Shown here: positions 44,372 to 53,935 of the stretch, piece by piece | Numbering within the stretch: the first letter of the stretch is position 1 | Layout: every line of letters begins with the position of its first letter | NCBI GenBank assembly: GCA_947290775.1 | Contig: CAMYPM010000002.1 | Location: 1 to 64,000, forward strand | From: an uncultured Bacteroidales bacterium | Lineage (GTDB): Bacteria > Bacteroidota > Bacteroidia > Bacteroidales > Porphyromonadaceae | Length of the DNA: 64,000 nt | Reading direction: 5' to 3' | Translations under genes and position numbers: made by a program | The notes under the pieces: model-generated | Databases searched by the model: none | Told to the model about the DNA's origin: nothing | What the model saw: only the letters and a program-made list of their open reading frames with translations

Positions 44372-45709
44372 TTATCTTCTCCTGGCTTGCTTACGCTTAT
44401 TCTTTTTCTCCGCTTTGACACTCATAGTTTGAACCTGCTTCATCATCTTACGCATTTGATCAAATTGATGCATCAAGCGGTTCACCTCTTGCTGGGAGGT
44501 TCCACTTCCCTTGGCAATACGTTCTTTACGAGAACCATTAATGACTGAGGGTTTAGTACGCTCTTCAGGGGTCATTGAATATATAATGGCCTCAATTCCC
44601 TTAAAGGCATCATCGCTTATATCAATATCCTTTATAGCCTTACCAACGCCCGGGATCATAGATGCAAGTTCTTTCAGATTACCCATACGTTTAATCTGAT
44701 GAATTTGTTTTAGGAAGTCGTTGAAATCAAACTGATTTTTTGCAATTCGTCTCTCCAAACGCCTTGCCTCATCCTCATCTATTTGCTGCTGGGCTCGCTC
44801 AACAAGAGAGACTATATCGCCCATGCCCAAGATTCGGTCAGCCATACGGGAAGGATGGAATTGATCCAACGCTTCCATCTTTTCTCCGGTACCGACAAAC
44901 TTAATAGGTTTGTCAACTACCGCTCTCACACTCAATGCTGCACCGCCTCGGGTATCCCCATCGAGCTTAGTAAGTACGACTCCACCAAAATTGAGCCTAT
45001 CATTAAAAGCCTTTGCAGTATTTACTGCATCCTGACCGGTCATTGAGTCTACTACAAAGAGTATTTCTCCAGGATTGACAGCTTCTTTTATCGCTGCTAT
45101 TTCCTGCATCATTTCTTCGTCTACTGCAAGACGACCGGCGGTATCTATTATTACTGTATCGTACCCATGTTGACGAGCGTAATCTACTGCATGCTGTGCT
45201 ATTTCTACAGGCTGTTGGTTTCCTTCCTCTGTATAAACAGGCACAGAGAGCATTTCTCCAAGCACTTTCAACTGGTCAATAGCAGCAGGTCGATATACGT
45301 CGCAAGCCACTAACAAGGGTTTACGATTACGCTGAGTTTTGAGCCATTTGGCAAGTTTGCCGGAGAAGGTTGTCTTACCACTTCCCTGTAGACCGCTCAT
45401 CAAAATGATGGCAGGCTCTCCTTCTAATGTAATATCTACGGCCTCACTACCCATGAGTTTTGTAAGCTCCTCATGGACTATTTTAACCATCATTTCGGAG
45501 GGCTTTACGGCAGTTAATACATTTCTACCCAAAGCCTCCTCTTTTACTTTTTCTGTAAACTGTTTCGCTACATTGTAATTAACGTCCGCATCAAGCAAAG
45601 CTCGACGCACATCTTTCATTGTCTCAGCAACGTTAATTTCAGTGATACGACCCTCCCCTTTTAGTGTCTTAAAGGATCGTTCAAGGCGTTCGCTTAGATT
45701 CTCAAACAT
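44372..45709 (-). CDS. ffh: Signal recognition particle protein
   Basis: The SRP GTPase that targets membrane and exported proteins to FtsY. The 445 residues have the N domain, G domain with GLQGSGKTTFSGKLAKWLK (P-loop), DVYRPAAIDQL, DTAGRL and TKLDGDTRGGAALS, and the Met-rich M domain (MHQFDQMRKMMKQVQTMS) ending in a basic tail. 4.5S RNA was not found in the window. Confidence 0.97.
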   Translation of the reverse strand: MFENLSERLERSFKTLKGEGRITEINVAETMKDVRRALLDADVNYNVAKQFTEKVKEEALGRNVLTAVKPSEMMVKIVHEELTKLMGSEAVDITLEGEPAIILMSGLQGSGKTTFSGKLAKWLKTQRNRKPLLVACDVYRPAAIDQLKVLGEMLSVPVYTEEGNQQPVEIAQHAVDYARQHGYDTVIIDTAGRLAVDEEMMQEIAAIKEAVNPGEILFVVDSMTGQDAVNTAKAFNDRLNFGGVVLTKLDGDTRGGAALSVRAVVDKPIKFVGTGEKMEALDQFHPSRMADRILGMGDIVSLVERAQQQIDEDEARRLERRIAKNQFDFNDFLKQIHQIKRMGNLKELASMIPGVGKAIKDIDISDDAFKGIEAIIYSMTPEERTKPSVINGSRKERIAKGSGTSQQEVNRLMHQFDQMRKMMKQVQTMSVKAEKKNKRKQARRR

Positions 45710-45731
45710 TTAAACTTATACGGAGTCTATT

Positions 45732-46085
45732 CTATGAAATTAAATGATTGGTAGCTGTATCCGGGAATACGACCTTTGGTTTGAAGGTCATTGCCTCCTC
45801 GGGTGTCATTTGAGCATAGGTCATAACAATAATCACATCTCCTACTTGAGCAAGACGCGCCGCAGCTCCATTAAGGCATACCATACCGCTACCTGCAGGG
45901 CCCTCTATAACATAGGTATCAAGGCGTGCTCCATTATTGTTATTGACAATATATACGTGCTCTCCGGGTATGATACCCGCTGCCTCTAAAAGCAACTTGT
46001 CAATAGTTATACTACCAATATAATTAAGGTCTGCTTCAGTCACACTAAGGCGGTGTAGCTTTGACTTTAGTACTTCAACGAGCAT
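45732..46085 (-). CDS. panD: Aspartate 1-decarboxylase
   Basis: Makes beta-alanine for pantothenate and CoA. The proenzyme of 117 residues carries the self-cleavage site GSITID with Gly24-Ser25, where Ser25 becomes the pyruvoyl group. [20 protein letters not shown] and [17 protein letters not shown] are family hallmarks. Other pan genes are not nearby. Confidence 0.96.
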   Translation of the reverse strand: MLVEVLKSKLHRLSVTEADLNYIGSITIDKLLLEAAGIIPGEHVYIVNNNNGARLDTYVIEGPAGSGMVCLNGAAARLAQVGDVIIVMTYAQMTPEEAMTFKPKVVFPDTATNHLIS

Positions 46086-46174
46086 AACAAATCAGTAAAT
46101 TCTAACCAAGGCAGTGTAAAGTGCCTGCATTTACATACATCTTTGTACAATTTGTATCGTGTTGTCAATATCTA

Positions 46175-46825
46175 TCAACGTAGATCTATAACCTCTGCTG
46201 TAGGATAATCAACTGCTCGCTGAACAAAGTCTTTACGAGTAAGCTCTCGGGCAATTTGCTCCTTCGTAATGGACACAACTGTCGTGATCCCATCTTTAGA
46301 AACAGACTCAATTCGGGTAGGCAGTACTCTTCCTTGCTCAAAGGTAACAATAAAACGTCTTACCGAACTCTCTTTATCGAGTGTTGACAAAGCATAAACT
46401 TGCTTTCCTCCTTTAGAGGAGATCATTTTTCGTGGATAAAGATTCCACGATGAGAGTATCAGGATAGGATTCATATCTGCTATGCGCTCCTTTTTACCAT
46501 CAAAAAGCACATAACTATTATTCTTGCTATCATAATAGGTGTAGCTCCTCTCTCCGTCAAAATTGACATCTAATGCATCAAAGCGGAGTCTAAAACTACG
46601 ATCCAACAACTTCACACTTCCTGTAGTGTAATACAAAACCTCGCCTTTGTTATTTATAGTCTCGCTTTTAAAGTCAACGATTACACCGTTGCGTATACGC
46701 TGCAAAGCACCCTCAAAGAGAGCTTTTTCGTCGGACTTATTCTGAGCGGATACAGGTAGCCCAAGCAGGACAAATAGAGCACCCACCAAGAACTGCCGTA
46801 GCGTCAACCTATTCTGATTCATCAT
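46175..46825 (-). CDS. LolA-like periplasmic lipoprotein carrier
   Basis: A 216-residue exported protein with a signal peptide (ALFVLLGLPVSAQ) and a half-barrel of strands as in LolA: VDFKSETINNKGEVLYYTTG, SFRLRFDALDVNFDGERSYT, SYVLFDGKKERIADMNP. LolA carries lipoproteins to the outer membrane; the Bacteroidota family is diverged, so carrier function is likely rather than proven. It is 17 bases after ftsK. Confidence 0.8.
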   Translation of the reverse strand: MMNQNRLTLRQFLVGALFVLLGLPVSAQNKSDEKALFEGALQRIRNGVIVDFKSETINNKGEVLYYTTGSVKLLDRSFRLRFDALDVNFDGERSYTYYDSKNNSYVLFDGKKERIADMNPILILSSWNLYPRKMISSKGGKQVYALSTLDKESSVRRFIVTFEQGRVLPTRIESVSKDGITTVVSITKEQIARELTRKDFVQRAVDYPTAEVIDLR

Positions 46826-46842
46826 TATCCAATCTCCAAGAA

Positions 46843-49398
46843 CTACTCCGAGAGCATCTTATTCAAAGCGTATAAATCCGGCACTAGCACATCTCTGGGG
46901 CGACTTCCCTTTTGCTCAGATACTATACCAGCCCGCTCTAACTGGTCCATAATACGACCGGCTCTATTAAAGCCAACCTCAAAATTACGCTGTACATCAC
47001 TTGTAGAGGCCCGTTGCTTTTCTACTATCATCTCGGCAACTTGCCTAAAGAGAGGATCGAGAGGGCCGGAAGATGCATCGGCACGAAGTGTGCCATCAGA
47101 TGAAGTTTGCTCTGCATCCGGCAACTCATAAGGCGTAAAAGGAAATTGCTGAGCTCCCACGAAATCTACTATTCGCTTCGTTTCCGGAGTATCAATAAAG
47201 GCACACTGCAAGCGCTGCATCTCTTTGCCTTGATAAAAGAGCATATCCCCACTACCCACTAATTGATTGGCACCGGTAGTATCCAAAATGGTGCGGGAAT
47301 CGATTTGAGAGAATACCCTAAAAGCGATTCGCGAAGGAAAATTAGCTTTAATCGTACCGGTAATCACATCTGTAGAAGGACGCTGCGTAGCTAATACCAT
47401 GTGAATGCCGGCAGCTCGTGCCTTCTGCGCTATTCGGGTAATCGGCTTTTCTACCTCCTTACCAAGCTGCATAATCAGATCTGCGAACTCATCCACAATA
47501 AGCACAATATAAGGGAGTTGCCGGTTTTCTTCGCCTTTTTCGGTTAGACGCGGCAAACGCCCCGATTGATACATTCTATTGTATTCCTTTATATTACGTA
47601 CTTTAGCCTCTGATAGAAGCTCATACCGTGCATCCATTTCCTGACAAAGAGACAGGAGCACAGGGACTACCCTTTCCATCTCAACAATTATGGCACTCTC
47701 CTTATCAGGCAATGACGCAAAGAAGAGCCGCTCAATAGGCTTGTAGATAGAAAACTCGAGCATCTTCGGGTCTATCATGATAAACTTCAGCTGCGAGGGT
47801 TCCTTACAATAAAGCAGTGAAGTAATCAATACATTGAGCCCAACACTTTTCCCCTGTCCTGTAGCACCGGCTAACAAAAGATGAGGAGTTTTAGTGAGGT
47901 CAAACATAAATACATCGTTCGTAATGGTTCTACCCATTGCGACCGGAAGGCTCATCGTGCTTTCATTATACTTACGCGACGCCAGCAGCGAGTGAATGCG
48001 CACGATTTGTGACTTTTTGTTGGGCACTTCAATCCCAATCGTACCCTTACCGGGTATCGGTGCAATAATACGAATACCGCCTTCTGACTTTAAGTTGAGG
48101 GCAATATCATCTTCCAAATTACGGATACGGGATATCTTGACTCCTGCATCGGGCTGTATTTCATAGAGGGTTATGGTAGGACCCACAGTAGCCTTAATAG
48201 GGACGGCTTTTATCTTGAAGCTCTCAAGTGTCTCTATAATCTTTTGTTCTTTGGCCTTTATATCCTCCATGTCAGGCCCCTCTTCCACCTCATCAACTTG
48301 ATCCAACAAGTCTAACGAAGGAAACTCATAGCCACTGCTCTCAGAGGCTGCTTTCGGCACCTGACTTTCCACAGCAGCAGAAAGGGGATCCCCTTTAGCT
48401 TGCTCCACTACTAAGCGTGACTCGGTAGTATTAGGTGAGGTGGTTGGCGAAGCTACCTGAACAGGGCGATCCGGCTGTGCGTCTTCAACTGTATTGGATT
48501 TAGGTTGAGCATCCTCTTCGGTAGTCTCTTTCTTCTCAACGCTCTTAGCCTTACGTTTCCAGCGAAAAATACTCTTTACAGGCACCTCGTCACCGGGAGT
48601 AAAGCTTTCTTCTTCGGCCGCTTCTTCCTGCTTATCAGTTGTTAACTGTTCACGAATAGACTCTAATGCTCCTGTGGCTGAATTCTCCTGCTGTGGCTCC
48701 TCAGGAATAGATGGATCCTGCTTCTCCTTTCTGCGCCCCAGAGAGAAAACCTTACGAAACCAAACTACCGAACGAGGGTCATAAATAACCACTATCGAAA
48801 CAGCTCCAAATAGGAGAAAAAACACAACACCCACTATACCAATATTAAGCATAAGTGCATCACGGAGCCAATCTCCATGTAAGCCTCCTATTCGAAAAGT
48901 CATTTGCGAGGGATCGAAAAGAAGCGATATAGAGGAAGCAAATAGTGAGATCCAAATTGCTGACAAAGCCGCAACAATGAATAGGTGCCAGGCATTTCCT
49001 TTTTTTACCACCTTCATTAACTTGAGTGATAGGTAACCGGCATAAAAAAGCAAAACAAAGCTCCCCACTCCCAAAAAGCAGTCAATCAATCCGTCTGCTA
49101 TAAAGGCCCCTCTTAAACCAAGTGGATTGAGTGCAGAAGTACCATTTCCCATTACGGTACTAAAGGAGCTGCTTTTCACAATACTATAGTCACTTCCGGC
49201 AGTAAACAAATAACCGGCAGAAGCGATTGTAATCACAATTACAATAACGAATAACAATAAGCTCAGTAAAAAACTGATCCAATCCTTACGCACTGCCGAA
49301 GTAAGCTGCCCTGCAACCTTAAAACTCTTGTTGGTAGCGTTTTGGCTCTTACCTTTTGATGAGTGCTTATAATGCAGACGTTTCTTGTTTTCTGCCAT
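46843..49398 (-). CDS. ftsK: DNA translocase FtsK/SpoIIIE
   Basis: It moves chromosomal DNA at the division septum. The 851 residues have N-terminal membrane helices, a Glu/Pro/Thr-rich linker (about 225-360), the motor with ATGQGKSVGLNVLI (Walker A), IVLIVDEFADLIMQ (Walker B) and a winged-helix gamma domain (IVEKQRASTSDVQRNFEVGF). Domain order is normal. It precedes the LolA-like gene on the same strand. Confidence 0.96.
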   Translation of the reverse strand: MAENKKRLHYKHSSKGKSQNATNKSFKVAGQLTSAVRKDWISFLLSLLLFVIVIVITIASAGYLFTAGSDYSIVKSSSFSTVMGNGTSALNPLGLRGAFIADGLIDCFLGVGSFVLLFYAGYLSLKLMKVVKKGNAWHLFIVAALSAIWISLFASSISLLFDPSQMTFRIGGLHGDWLRDALMLNIGIVGVVFFLLFGAVSIVVIYDPRSVVWFRKVFSLGRRKEKQDPSIPEEPQQENSATGALESIREQLTTDKQEEAAEEESFTPGDEVPVKSIFRWKRKAKSVEKKETTEEDAQPKSNTVEDAQPDRPVQVASPTTSPNTTESRLVVEQAKGDPLSAAVESQVPKAASESSGYEFPSLDLLDQVDEVEEGPDMEDIKAKEQKIIETLESFKIKAVPIKATVGPTITLYEIQPDAGVKISRIRNLEDDIALNLKSEGGIRIIAPIPGKGTIGIEVPNKKSQIVRIHSLLASRKYNESTMSLPVAMGRTITNDVFMFDLTKTPHLLLAGATGQGKSVGLNVLITSLLYCKEPSQLKFIMIDPKMLEFSIYKPIERLFFASLPDKESAIIVEMERVVPVLLSLCQEMDARYELLSEAKVRNIKEYNRMYQSGRLPRLTEKGEENRQLPYIVLIVDEFADLIMQLGKEVEKPITRIAQKARAAGIHMVLATQRPSTDVITGTIKANFPSRIAFRVFSQIDSRTILDTTGANQLVGSGDMLFYQGKEMQRLQCAFIDTPETKRIVDFVGAQQFPFTPYELPDAEQTSSDGTLRADASSGPLDPLFRQVAEMIVEKQRASTSDVQRNFEVGFNRAGRIMDQLERAGIVSEQKGSRPRDVLVPDLYALNKMLSE

Positions 49399-49434
49399 TA
49401 TAATACATTGATTAATTCAAAGTCCATTCCGTTG

Positions 49435-49442
49435 CAAAGGTA
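49435..49442 (-). promoter_or_regulatory. -7 box of ftsK
   Basis: TACCTTTG on the minus strand lies 37 bases before the ftsK start. No TTTG is seen at the -33 distance. Confidence 0.4.
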
Positions 49443-49531
49443 ACCAATCTGCTTTATATCGGTAAAAAATATTCGCTTCTTTTATTGGTCAATTCATGAG
49501 ATGCTAAAGGGGGATACATTTTATCCCTATC

Positions 49532-49619
49532 TTTTACTTGAAAGATCAGAACCTTTTAGCTGAAACATCTATACCTTTTAGATAAAACATCTGTACCTTT
49601 CTAAAACAGCTCATTCTAC
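49532..49619. repeat. 22-bp tandem repeat, locus E
   Basis: Units start at 49532, 49554, 49576 and 49598. The second and third are nearly consensus (AGCTGAAACATCTATACC and AGATAAAACATCTGTACC). The array lies upstream of ftsK and after the S41 protease gene, both on the minus strand. Confidence 0.85.
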
Positions 49620-49678
49620 GACTCAGCCCCCCCTTTTTAGCGGAAAAGAGAGCTTTTGTACTGCAAAGTCTGACTAGC

Positions 49679-51364
49679 TTATTTAGAAAGAATTGCCGAC
49701 ATTTTTTTGGGATTATTCAGTAGCGACACCGCTGCTTTTATCTGTGTATCCTGAGGAAGCATATGGGCATAGAAGCCTTTTCGATAAGCCCTTCGCAATA
49801 CAATCTGTGCCTCAATATACTCCTTGACATCTTTTTTGTTACGCTCTAATTCCGTTTTAATGTCAGGGGTGATACGCTTGCGGAAAGCGCTGAGTGCTTC
49901 CTTATTATAATCAATAGACCCCTCAGAGATAAGCACTTTCTCTAACATATCGAGCACATACATGCTGTAGGGTTTATAGTTATAGGCCCCCTCTGTAAGC
50001 ATTTTGCCGAAGGAATTATACTCCTCCTCAGTTAGGGCAAATGAACCGGGTACGATAGGCCGAGTAGCCTCTCTTTCGTATTGCACAATCCAATCAAAGA
50101 CCAATGTATCGGCTGCCAAATAACCCACGAACGCCTTTAGGGAATCCGCCACAAGGGGAATATCCGGTGTAATACCTCCTGAAGAGTAAACCTTTCGTCC
50201 GGCTAAGGTGAAATAGGGAGCACCAAGCGAATCTGCCTGAGTCAGAATAGAATCACTCTTCCCCAAATGGTCGTATTGAACTTTTTGTATCGAGCGTCCA
50301 CTGGGCGTATAGTAATGTGCCGTGGTAAGCTTGAGCATTGCATCCTCGGGCATGCGAATCGTCGACTGCACTAAGCCCTTACCATAACTTCTTGTTCCCA
50401 TGATCACCGCTCTGTCCAAATCCTGGAAAGCTCCGGCTACAATTTCAGAAGAGGAGGCTGTTTCCTCATCAATCAATACAACCATGGGTATATCCGGAGC
50501 AACGGGATTAGAGGTAGTCTTATAGACGGCATCTGAAATATTTTCCGCACCTTTCCTCCCTTTTACGGAAACGACAGCGGTGCCACGAGGTACAAACATA
50601 GATACTAGTTCAACAGAGCTCTGCAATACCCCACCTCCATTACCTCTCAAATCCAAAATAAAAGCTTTTGGATGCTCCTTATTGAGAAGGTCTGTAAAGG
50701 TTTTCCTAAACTCAGTCCCTGCATCCTGCATAAATGAAGAGAGCCTGATTAAGGCGATTCCATCGTCTATCATACCTGCATAGGCGACCGGCGAGATATA
50801 GACCTCCTTTCGCTTAAAGTTAAAGCTAAGAGGCTCTTTTACACCCTTACGCATTACTTTCACATGGATCATTGATCCTTCCGGCCCACGAAGCGCCTTA
50901 CTCACCTCGGGAGTAAAAGCATGCGTAAAATCCTTATTGTCAATAGAGAGGATTCTATCTCCTGCCTTTATTCCCGCCAAAGCAGCAGGCTGCCCCTCAA
51001 AGGGTTCATTGAAGATCACAGTTGTATCGGGGCGTTGGCTGATAATAGCACCCACTCCCCCATAATTACCCGTAGTACTCTCACTAAAACTCTGTACCTC
51101 ACTCTTTGTCATGTACTGAGTATAAGGATCTAGTAGCTCCAACATTTTATTGAGAGCTATAGCATTAATCTTCTCTAAGTCAATCGTATCTACAAAGTAA
51201 CGTTGCAAATTAGAGTAAACTGCCCCCGTGGTGCGAATGGCCCGTACAAATTGCTCTTCAGGAGTAATCGGACTCTTTTGCTCCACTGTATCAGTTTGCG
51301 CCTGTAGCGTGCCACATAAGCAGGTTACAGACAGCATGATCCATAATGTCTTTTTTATCCACAT
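49679..51364 (-). CDS. S41-family C-terminal processing protease
   Basis: A periplasmic serine protease of the CtpA/Prc type. The 561 residues have a signal peptide (MLSVTCLCGTLQAQ), a PDZ domain (EGQPAALAGIKAGDRILSID), and the catalytic S41 domain with FILDLRGNGGGVLQSSVELV and DEETASSSEIVAGAF, whose Ser pairs with Lys in GTRSYGKGLVQ. ATG 51364 is used; the frame extends 19 codons upstream, but the TACTTTTG box at 51388-51395 lies inside that extension. Confidence 0.93.
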   Translation of the reverse strand: MWIKKTLWIMLSVTCLCGTLQAQTDTVEQKSPITPEEQFVRAIRTTGAVYSNLQRYFVDTIDLEKINAIALNKMLELLDPYTQYMTKSEVQSFSESTTGNYGGVGAIISQRPDTTVIFNEPFEGQPAALAGIKAGDRILSIDNKDFTHAFTPEVSKALRGPEGSMIHVKVMRKGVKEPLSFNFKRKEVYISPVAYAGMIDDGIALIRLSSFMQDAGTEFRKTFTDLLNKEHPKAFILDLRGNGGGVLQSSVELVSMFVPRGTAVVSVKGRKGAENISDAVYKTTSNPVAPDIPMVVLIDEETASSSEIVAGAFQDLDRAVIMGTRSYGKGLVQSTIRMPEDAMLKLTTAHYYTPSGRSIQKVQYDHLGKSDSILTQADSLGAPYFTLAGRKVYSSGGITPDIPLVADSLKAFVGYLAADTLVFDWIVQYEREATRPIVPGSFALTEEEYNSFGKMLTEGAYNYKPYSMYVLDMLEKVLISEGSIDYNKEALSAFRKRITPDIKTELERNKKDVKEYIEAQIVLRRAYRKGFYAHMLPQDTQIKAAVSLLNNPKKMSAILSK

Positions 51365-51387
51365 AATAGCTTCTTTACTACGATGTA

Positions 51388-51395
51388 CAAAAGTA
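51388..51395 (-). promoter_or_regulatory. -7 box of the S41 protease gene
   Basis: TACTTTTG on the minus strand fits TAnnTTTG and supports the shorter start at 51364. Confidence 0.5.
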
Positions 51396-51492
51396 ACGAT
51401 AAATAAAGTTTCTTTTTCCATTCATTCTCTTTCGTTATCTACAAATACAATATAGAAAGAGGTGAATTTAGAGCACCCTATTGAAAAGCATC

Positions 51493-52530
51493 TTAGTTAG
51501 TCTGCTGCTTTTGTAGAGGGACTTGCAGTTTCTTAGAAAGAGAAGAAAAATAGCGTCTACGCAACAGATAGTACTCCATAACTACCGAACCGCGACCCGG
51601 AATAAGTGGATTCATTTCATCCTTAGGGGGTTGATAGATTCGACGCATCTTTTTGTATTCACTTCTTGCTTCAAACACTGCTTTACAAGCTCTTTTTTCT
51701 CCCTTAAGGTAAAACATGAGAGCTGAGAGCACGTCTAAAAAAGAGCGCACCAATAGCACTTTTCTCGAGCGATTACGGGAGAGGTTTTTGTATAGCATCA
51801 GTAGGTTGTTTCTGAAATTCAATTTAACCTTCAATGCATCTCCACTCTCCAAAGTGGCACCCCCGACATGATATACTACGCTTGAAGGAACGCAAAAAAG
51901 CGTCTCTCCTCTTCTCTGTATTCTGAGCGCTAGATCAATCTCTTCCATATGCGCAAAGAAAGCTTCATCAAAGCCTCCAACTGCCCAAAAACTTTTGCTC
52001 CTGATGAACAAGGCTGCACCAGTAGCCCAGCCGACTGATACCGGTTGCTCATACTGTCCGCTATCCACCTCCACTGAGTCAAAGAGTCGCCCCCTGCAAT
52101 AGGGATATCCATAGCGATCGATATACCCTCCGGCAGCACCGGCATATTCAAATTGTTGTGTCTGTTTATAGCTCTTTATCTTTGGCTGAATAGCAGCCAC
52201 CATAGGATGTGTAGCAAAGAAAGCAAGAGGAGCATCAATCCATCCTTGTGTAACTTCTACATCACTATTCAGTAAGCAGTAAATCTCCGCATTCACATCC
52301 CGTAAAGCTCGGTTGTAGCCTCCTGCAAAACCTTTGTTATCAGGATAGGCAAGCACTTGCACTTGAGGATAGTGAGCTTTAATATAGTCTATAGAATCAT
52401 CGGTAGACCCATTATCTGCCACTATAAGATCTACACCCTCATAGTCAGTATAACGACAAAGAGAAGGTAGGAATTGCTCTAATAGGGTCCTTCCATTCCA
52501 ATTCAAGATTACAACAGCAAGCTTTTTCAT
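51493..52530 (-). CDS. GT2-family glycosyltransferase
   Basis: A 345-residue glycosyltransferase of the WecB/rhamnosyltransferase type: LAVVILNWNGRTLLEQFLPS at the start, the DNGSTDDS metal loop, LLNSDVEVTQGWI, and ATGAALFIRSKSFWAVGGFDEAFFAHMEEIDLALRIQRRG in which the acceptor-side acidic residues are kept. Product unknown, likely cell-surface polysaccharide. It lies ten bases after mtaB. Confidence 0.88.
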   Translation of the reverse strand: MKKLAVVILNWNGRTLLEQFLPSLCRYTDYEGVDLIVADNGSTDDSIDYIKAHYPQVQVLAYPDNKGFAGGYNRALRDVNAEIYCLLNSDVEVTQGWIDAPLAFFATHPMVAAIQPKIKSYKQTQQFEYAGAAGGYIDRYGYPYCRGRLFDSVEVDSGQYEQPVSVGWATGAALFIRSKSFWAVGGFDEAFFAHMEEIDLALRIQRRGETLFCVPSSVVYHVGGATLESGDALKVKLNFRNNLLMLYKNLSRNRSRKVLLVRSFLDVLSALMFYLKGEKRACKAVFEARSEYKKMRRIYQPPKDEMNPLIPGRGSVVMEYYLLRRRYFSSLSKKLQVPLQKQQTN

Positions 52531-52540
52531 AAAGGGCGGA

Positions 52541-53923
52541 TTAATCTTTCAGCAAGGTACCCATACATTGTTCTTCATTATGAGGCAGTTGCGTGCCAAT
52601 ATATGCAGGTACAACTTGTGCTATGGCGGTTGGGTCGAAAGGAGCGGCTAATTTGATATAGTTATCCGTAAATCCGTGCATATACCCCTCATGCTCTGTA
52701 CTCTCCCAAAGAACGGGACGACTCTGTCCACAAAAGCGTTGATAAAAAGCACTGATATGCTGCGAACTGAGTTCTTGGAGAAGATTGGAGCGCATCCGCT
52801 TTTTCGCAGGCGTTACTATATGGGGAATAGAAAGTGCAGCGGTATCCTTACGCTCACTATAGGTAAAAAGATGAAGCCTTGTGAATGGGGTATCTCGAAG
52901 AAAGGAGCGTGACTCCTCAAATAAATCGTCTGTTTCGCCACGCATACCGACAATTACATCTAACCCTATAAATGCATCAGGCATCATACGTACAATACGC
53001 TCTATACGATCGGTAAAGAGAGCCCGGCGGTACCTTCTACGCATCAAGCGCAGCACTTCGTCACTTCCGCTTTGTAAGGGAATATGCCAATGTGGCATAA
53101 AATGCTTTGAAGCTGCAACGAGGTCAATTAGTTCATCGCTGATAAGCTCCGGTTCCAACGAGCTTATTCTGTACCGCTCAATACCCTCTACAGCGTCCAA
53201 TGCCTTGACTAAGTCCTCCAGGCGTTCGCCTGTGGTGCGGCCATAGTCCCCTATATTAACTCCGGTAAGCACTATTTCACGCCCTCCGGCTTCCACTACT
53301 CTCTCGGCAGCTGCTACCATAGAGGCAATAGAGCCATTGCGACTTCTTCCCCGAGCTTTGGGTATAGTACAATAGCTACAAGCGTAGTTACATCCATCCT
53401 GCACTTTCAGGAAGTGACGCGTTCTATCATCTCGGGAGCATCCCTCTTCAAATCTGTGTTGAAGCTCCTGCTCGCCTCCCGTAAAGATCTCTTTTTTACG
53501 AGAAATCTCTATGCCATTTTGCTCTGCAGTAAGCAGTTCGGTAATATGCTGGGCAATTTCGCTCTTTCTGCCCGACCCAACTACGATAGAGACGCCTTCA
53601 ATAGCAAGGATCTCCTGTGCGGCAAGCTGCGCATAACAACCGGTAACTACCACTACAGCTCCGGGGTTGGCACGTACTACCTGCCGTATCAGATTGCGCC
53701 CTTTCTTATCAGCCTGAGAGGTAACACTACAAGTATTGATCACGCAGATGTCAGCACGCTCTCCCTCCTCGGCTCGCTCTACCCCATAGGCTTCCAAATC
53801 CCCCCCCACCGTAGAGGTTTCAGAAAAGTTCAATTTACATCCTAAAGTATAATAAGCTGCCCGCTTTCCTTTGAGCAACCCAAAATTGAGTGGTGGCAAA
53901 GCCGTTTCATATTGCTGACTCAT
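52541..53923 (-). CDS. mtaB: tRNA t6A37 methylthiotransferase
   Basis: A radical-SAM methylthiotransferase that converts t6A to ms2t6A at tRNA position 37. The 460 residues have the UPF0004 domain with a TLGCKLNFSETSTV Cys, NTCSVTSQADKKGRNLIRQ, TGCYAQLA, the radical-SAM CNYACSYCTIPKARGRSRNG triad, and a TRAM-like end. The order of Cys motifs favours MtaB over MiaB or RimO. It follows dnaB by 12 bases. Confidence 0.92.
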   Translation of the reverse strand: MSQQYETALPPLNFGLLKGKRAAYYTLGCKLNFSETSTVGGDLEAYGVERAEEGERADICVINTCSVTSQADKKGRNLIRQVVRANPGAVVVVTGCYAQLAAQEILAIEGVSIVVGSGRKSEIAQHITELLTAEQNGIEISRKKEIFTGGEQELQHRFEEGCSRDDRTRHFLKVQDGCNYACSYCTIPKARGRSRNGSIASMVAAAERVVEAGGREIVLTGVNIGDYGRTTGERLEDLVKALDAVEGIERYRISSLEPELISDELIDLVAASKHFMPHWHIPLQSGSDEVLRLMRRRYRRALFTDRIERIVRMMPDAFIGLDVIVGMRGETDDLFEESRSFLRDTPFTRLHLFTYSERKDTAALSIPHIVTPAKKRMRSNLLQELSSQHISAFYQRFCGQSRPVLWESTEHEGYMHGFTDNYIKLAAPFDPTAIAQVVPAYIGTQLPHNEEQCMGTLLKD

Positions 53924-53935
53924 ACAGATAAGGAT

